Assembly: GCA_030248135.1 (NCBI GenBank)
Contig: JASANC010005263.1
Location: 1-64,000 of the forward strand
Direction of reading: 5' to 3'
DNA length: 64,000 nucleotides
From: Theristus sp. LFF4_11
Taxonomy: Eukaryota; Nematoda; Chromadorea; Monhysterida; Xyalidae
The number at the start of each line of letters is the position of its first letter. Position 1 is the stretch's first letter. The position numbers were made by a program, and so were the translations under genes. Shown one piece after another: positions 61,801 to 64,000 of the stretch. The notes under the pieces are model-generated. The model was not told where the DNA came from. It was given only the letters and a program-made list of their open reading frames with translations, and made no database searches.

Positions 61801-62577
61801 CTCTCACTGCTTAGACAAAGCCATATTCCTCCTTTTATATGCGTCTCCCGCATTTTTAGATAATAGAAAGAGATAGTGAGCAGTGTTATTTGAATGTTGT
61901 AATGTTTGGGTTTTTGTGTGGTTTGTTGTTTTTTTTGTTTGGTTTGGTTTTTTTTTGGTTTTGTTTTTTTTTTTTTTTTTTTTTTTTCAGAACTGACATA
62001 CTAAAAGTGATAAAAAAATTCATATTATGGTGATTTTTTGATTTTGATTGATGATAATTTGCCTCGTTTCACTCTAAAAACGTTTCGTTTAACTGTTACC
62101 AGACCCCCAAAGTTTTGCCCAAATTTCGTTGTCATATCAGACCCGTTCAGTTTTGCCTCTGCCCAGTCTACTAGAACCAGGCTTTTTTGATCCCCGTGAT
62201 TCTGGTTCAACGCTCGTTCGTGTGCGATAAATGGGTGCCACATTGTGGACGTGACAAACGGTGCTAGAGGAAAAGCGCAGCATGAACGCAGGTGAAGTGT
62301 GCGCTTGCGTTTTCTGCTTAGCACTGTTTATAAGTCAAGACAAGCCATAGAATTATGACATTTATCAAATGGTCCTCACTGTTTGATGTATGCACGTTGC
62401 TATGGAGTATGAATGGACCATCGAAACGGCTGCCAATCACACCTGAAAAGGACTTTTTTAATCAATTCAATTATTTCCAGGCGGCTCTATGTGCATTTCG
62501 CATCATACGAAAAGTGCCCGACTTAATGGAGATGTTCATCCCAAGCACACGGGCGCTCTTGAGCGAGAAGAATCACG
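56827..62577 (+). CDS. AP1G1: AP-1 complex subunit gamma (gamma-adaptin), partial
   Basis: Three exons are seen: 56827-56931, 58189-58350 and 62481-62577, and the gene continues past the window. They encode [76 protein letters not shown], then [19 protein letters not shown] and LLSEKNHG. These match the N-terminal trunk of gamma-adaptin, the large subunit of the clathrin adaptor AP-1, which sorts cargo at the trans-Golgi network and endosomes. Junctions are phase 0. Between the second and third exons the conserved stretch of about 90 residues (the ECLKLIAS...DERQD...NDLNH...LRKK part of the HEAT repeats) is not visible on either strand. The gap holds a satellite, a TIR element and poor-quality sequence, so missing assembly is the likely reason; a pseudogene cannot be excluded. 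Confidence 0.88.
57068..57775. mobile_element. Large nearly perfect hairpin element
   Basis: About 700 bp in AP-1 gamma intron 1. The left half (CGAATCTATCTCTATCATAC, TTCGGCTCAGCTATTATC, GTCTTCGAAGACAATAAATG) is repeated inverted to the right end, with a G-rich centre and G/C-homopolymer borders. ATAGATAGCTGG repeats occur in both arms. No coding capacity. Confidence 0.8.
58428..58530. repeat. MITE family A copy, left part
   Basis: TACAGTCGAACTCGAAATTGTAGGCCATCAGCTGATTGGCTGG, then TTCTGTGCAGGACAGACTGCGCCTTCACAACCACAG; the right end is lost. Confidence 0.75.
58690..59060. other. Homopolymer-rich stretch, probable assembly artefact
   Basis: T runs up to 30, G runs of 8-9 and repeated TTTTTT/GGGGGG alternation with no partner elsewhere. 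It sits where an AP-1 gamma exon is expected to lie. Confidence 0.5.
59224..60718 (+). repeat. 149-bp satellite array, ten monomers
   Basis: The motif AATTCAATGCG recurs at 59224, 59373, 59522, 59671, 59820, 59969, 60118, 60267, 60416 and 60566, a strict 149-bp period (150 for the last step). Monomers contain TTAGTTTTCTTACGTGAGCA, GAATCGTGACGATTTCGGGC and GAAATCGGTCCAGGAACGAA. Monomers 1/4, 2/5 and 3/6 share private variants. The last two monomers are the most diverged. Confidence 0.95.
60786..61865. mobile_element. 1.08-kb TIR element adjoining the satellite
   Basis: Terminal inverted repeats of about 140 bp start TATTATCTAAAAATGCGGGA and return at 61725-61865 (CCCGCATTTTTAGATAATA). The arms include GAGGAATATGGC and CTCTGATGTGGTACACACGG. 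The longest internal frame, 61174-61437, resembles no transposase, so it is a non-autonomous element. Confidence 0.85.
61866..62480. other. AP-1 gamma intron sequence, no feature except poly-T
   Basis: A T-rich stretch at about 61900-61990 is followed by non-repetitive sequence up to the TTATTTCCAG acceptor at 62480. Confidence 0.4.
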
Positions 62578-62606
62578 GTTGGTTGGTTGGTTGTTGTTGG
62601 CATTTA

Positions 62607-62664
62607 AGGCGATGTTTTTAGCGAGGTCTAACCCAGAAAAGCGTACAGAACGCCGTCGAGTAGG
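62607..62664 (-). mobile_element. 3' fragment of the tRNA-derived SINE
   Basis: CGATGTTTTTAGCGAGGTCTAACCCAGAAAAGCG and AGAACGCCGTCGAGTAGGG match the SINE tail at 9537-9595. The fragment is truncated where the TTAGGG-ended element begins. Confidence 0.75.
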
Positions 62665-63480
62665 GTTAGGGTTAGGGAAAAAAAAATCCGGATTTTTTTT
62701 TTAAATTAAAAAAAAAATTTAAAAAAAAAATTTTTTTTTTACAAGTTAGGTTCGTTCGAAGCGTCTCGTCGAGCTGAGTTCATCTAGACTATTTTCAGAA
62801 CGATCCGGGAAACTATAAGAGCGAAAATCGTGTTTTATTGAAATTATGTCCATTTCATAGAGGGAAAGTTGCATTTTCAACAGTAAAACAGGGCAATTTT
62901 TCACGTGTACTTGAATATTGAACCGTTCTTAGTGGTTCCTCTTTAGAAAATTACCAAAATTTGACTGTGTTCAAAAATTCCTGTTTGCTGTAGCTAAGTC
63001 GGCAACCCCTGTCGACCCGGTCGCCCCCCCCCCAAGACACTTACTTTCAGGTTCAACCAGCTGTGCTATCTGCCACATGGCGAGAGCCCACTCTTCAAAT
63101 CATCGTATCGAAAACACGTACCATGATTTCGCGATCACGTTGCGGGCAACTGACAGACGCAAGTTTAACACGTTAGTTTAGCTCAGCACGCAAGTTTTAA
63201 CATGTGGCCATGTTATCGGGTATCTGAAAAACGGTCGTGTGATGTGGTATTAACCAACATCTCCGCTCAAATTGTTTAACAATATTTCGCACAACTCCAT
63301 TGTAGACCTATAACATACGCCAATCAACAAGATATCATGTTCATCTCATGGCCTACCGACTGAAAAACATGTTCTAAGTTGCAAGAAAACGATTTCTGAA
63401 ACGATATTTCAATTCAGTTAAGTCATTTCAACGCTAAAAATTGACTCTAGAAGTCATCCAAATCGAAAAACATGGAGTAC
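62664..63480. mobile_element. Partial inverted copy of the CCTAGGGTTAGGGG element
   Basis: Starts TAGGGTTAGGGTTAGGGAAA and matches 44165 back to about 43370 in reverse complement. It ends in the A-homopolymer zone, so the far end is not resolved. Confidence 0.75.
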
Positions 63481-63508
63481 GTCGGTCAAAAAATAAAGAA
63501 AAAAAAAG

Positions 63509-63552
<44 letters not shown>

Positions 63553-64000
63553 AGAAAAGAAAAAAAAGGGGGGGGGGTACACTTTGGCGCATGGCGGGAG
63601 AGGGCCGTGGCGGGGATCGCCGGAAAGGGGGGGGGGCGAAAGGCGGGGGAAGGGGGGAAGTTGCGCGCGCGAAATATATTAGAGGTGGTTTTGGGTATCA
63701 AATATCGTGGTTACGGTAGGGGTTTTTAAATGGTTGGGGGTGTGTATGTGGTGGTGTGGGGTTTTGGAAAGGAGGAACCTTTTTTAAAATATTAAAAATT
63801 TAGAGGAGAGGAGGGTGGGACATAATAATTGTGTTTGTTGGTGTTGGTGTGGTTGGTTCTGTAGATTGTTGGGTGGGGCGGCTGGTGGGTGGTTAGGTTG
63901 TTTGTGTTATTTTCAAAGGAAAAAAAAAAAGGGAAGGGAGAAAATGTCTTTTAGGCAAATTTCGATGGGTGGGGTGACTTAGAGCAAATTTCGAGGGGGA
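63481..64000. other. Poly-A and G-rich low-quality tail
   Basis: About 55 A residues are followed by G-rich, repetitive text with no partner in the window. The frames here are products of the homopolymers. Confidence 0.5.

Overview
This is eukaryotic, animal-type DNA. The genes are interrupted, with GT-AG introns that usually end in a pyrimidine tract plus CAG, and introns and spacers are full of short inverted-repeat transposons. A cuticlin-like zona pellucida (ZP) protein, a PAN plus thrombospondin-1 protein and a neuropeptide-type receptor suggest an ecdysozoan, most likely a nematode; this is inference and a tardigrade or other small invertebrate is not excluded. I joined exons by hand and accepted a model only where reading phases agree across every junction.

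Layout. Minus strand, 0.9-12 kb: MOCS1A (molybdenum cofactor step 1, radical-SAM MoaA type), then MOCS1B (MoaC type) as a separate reading frame with its own transit peptide, then an unrecognised membrane-anchored, low-complexity gene whose longest repeat region is a coding 57-bp minisatellite. From 12 to 23 kb there is mostly repeat DNA: one small candidate gene (15.5-16.0 kb), a lone candidate first exon (13.4 kb), and two head-to-head foldback-like elements whose ends are arrays of a 15-bp GC-rich unit. Plus strand, 23.0-29.1 kb: a complete 16-exon atossa/FAM214 homologue. Plus strand, 33.6-37.9 kb: a transmembrane ZP/cuticlin protein with a polythreonine mucin-like stalk. Minus strand, 39.0-46.5 kb, converging on it: a secreted protein with one PAN/apple domain and nine TSP1 repeats. 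Plus strand, 49.3-53.2 kb: a rhodopsin-family GPCR; 53.6-54.9 kb: a small single-pass membrane protein; 56.8 kb to beyond the window: AP-1 gamma adaptin, with a large intron holding hairpin elements, a 149-bp satellite and a 1.1-kb TIR element, and with one conserved HEAT-repeat exon apparently missing.

MOCS1A and MOCS1B act in one pathway in mitochondria (GTP to cyclic pyranopterin monophosphate). The ZP and TSP1 proteins are both apical/extracellular matrix-type proteins but are independent genes. No bacterial-type operon, CRISPR, phage or rRNA feature was seen. Three stretches (about 5.08-5.22, 58.69-59.06 and 63.48-64.0 kb) consist of long homopolymer runs and look like low-quality assembly rather than biology.
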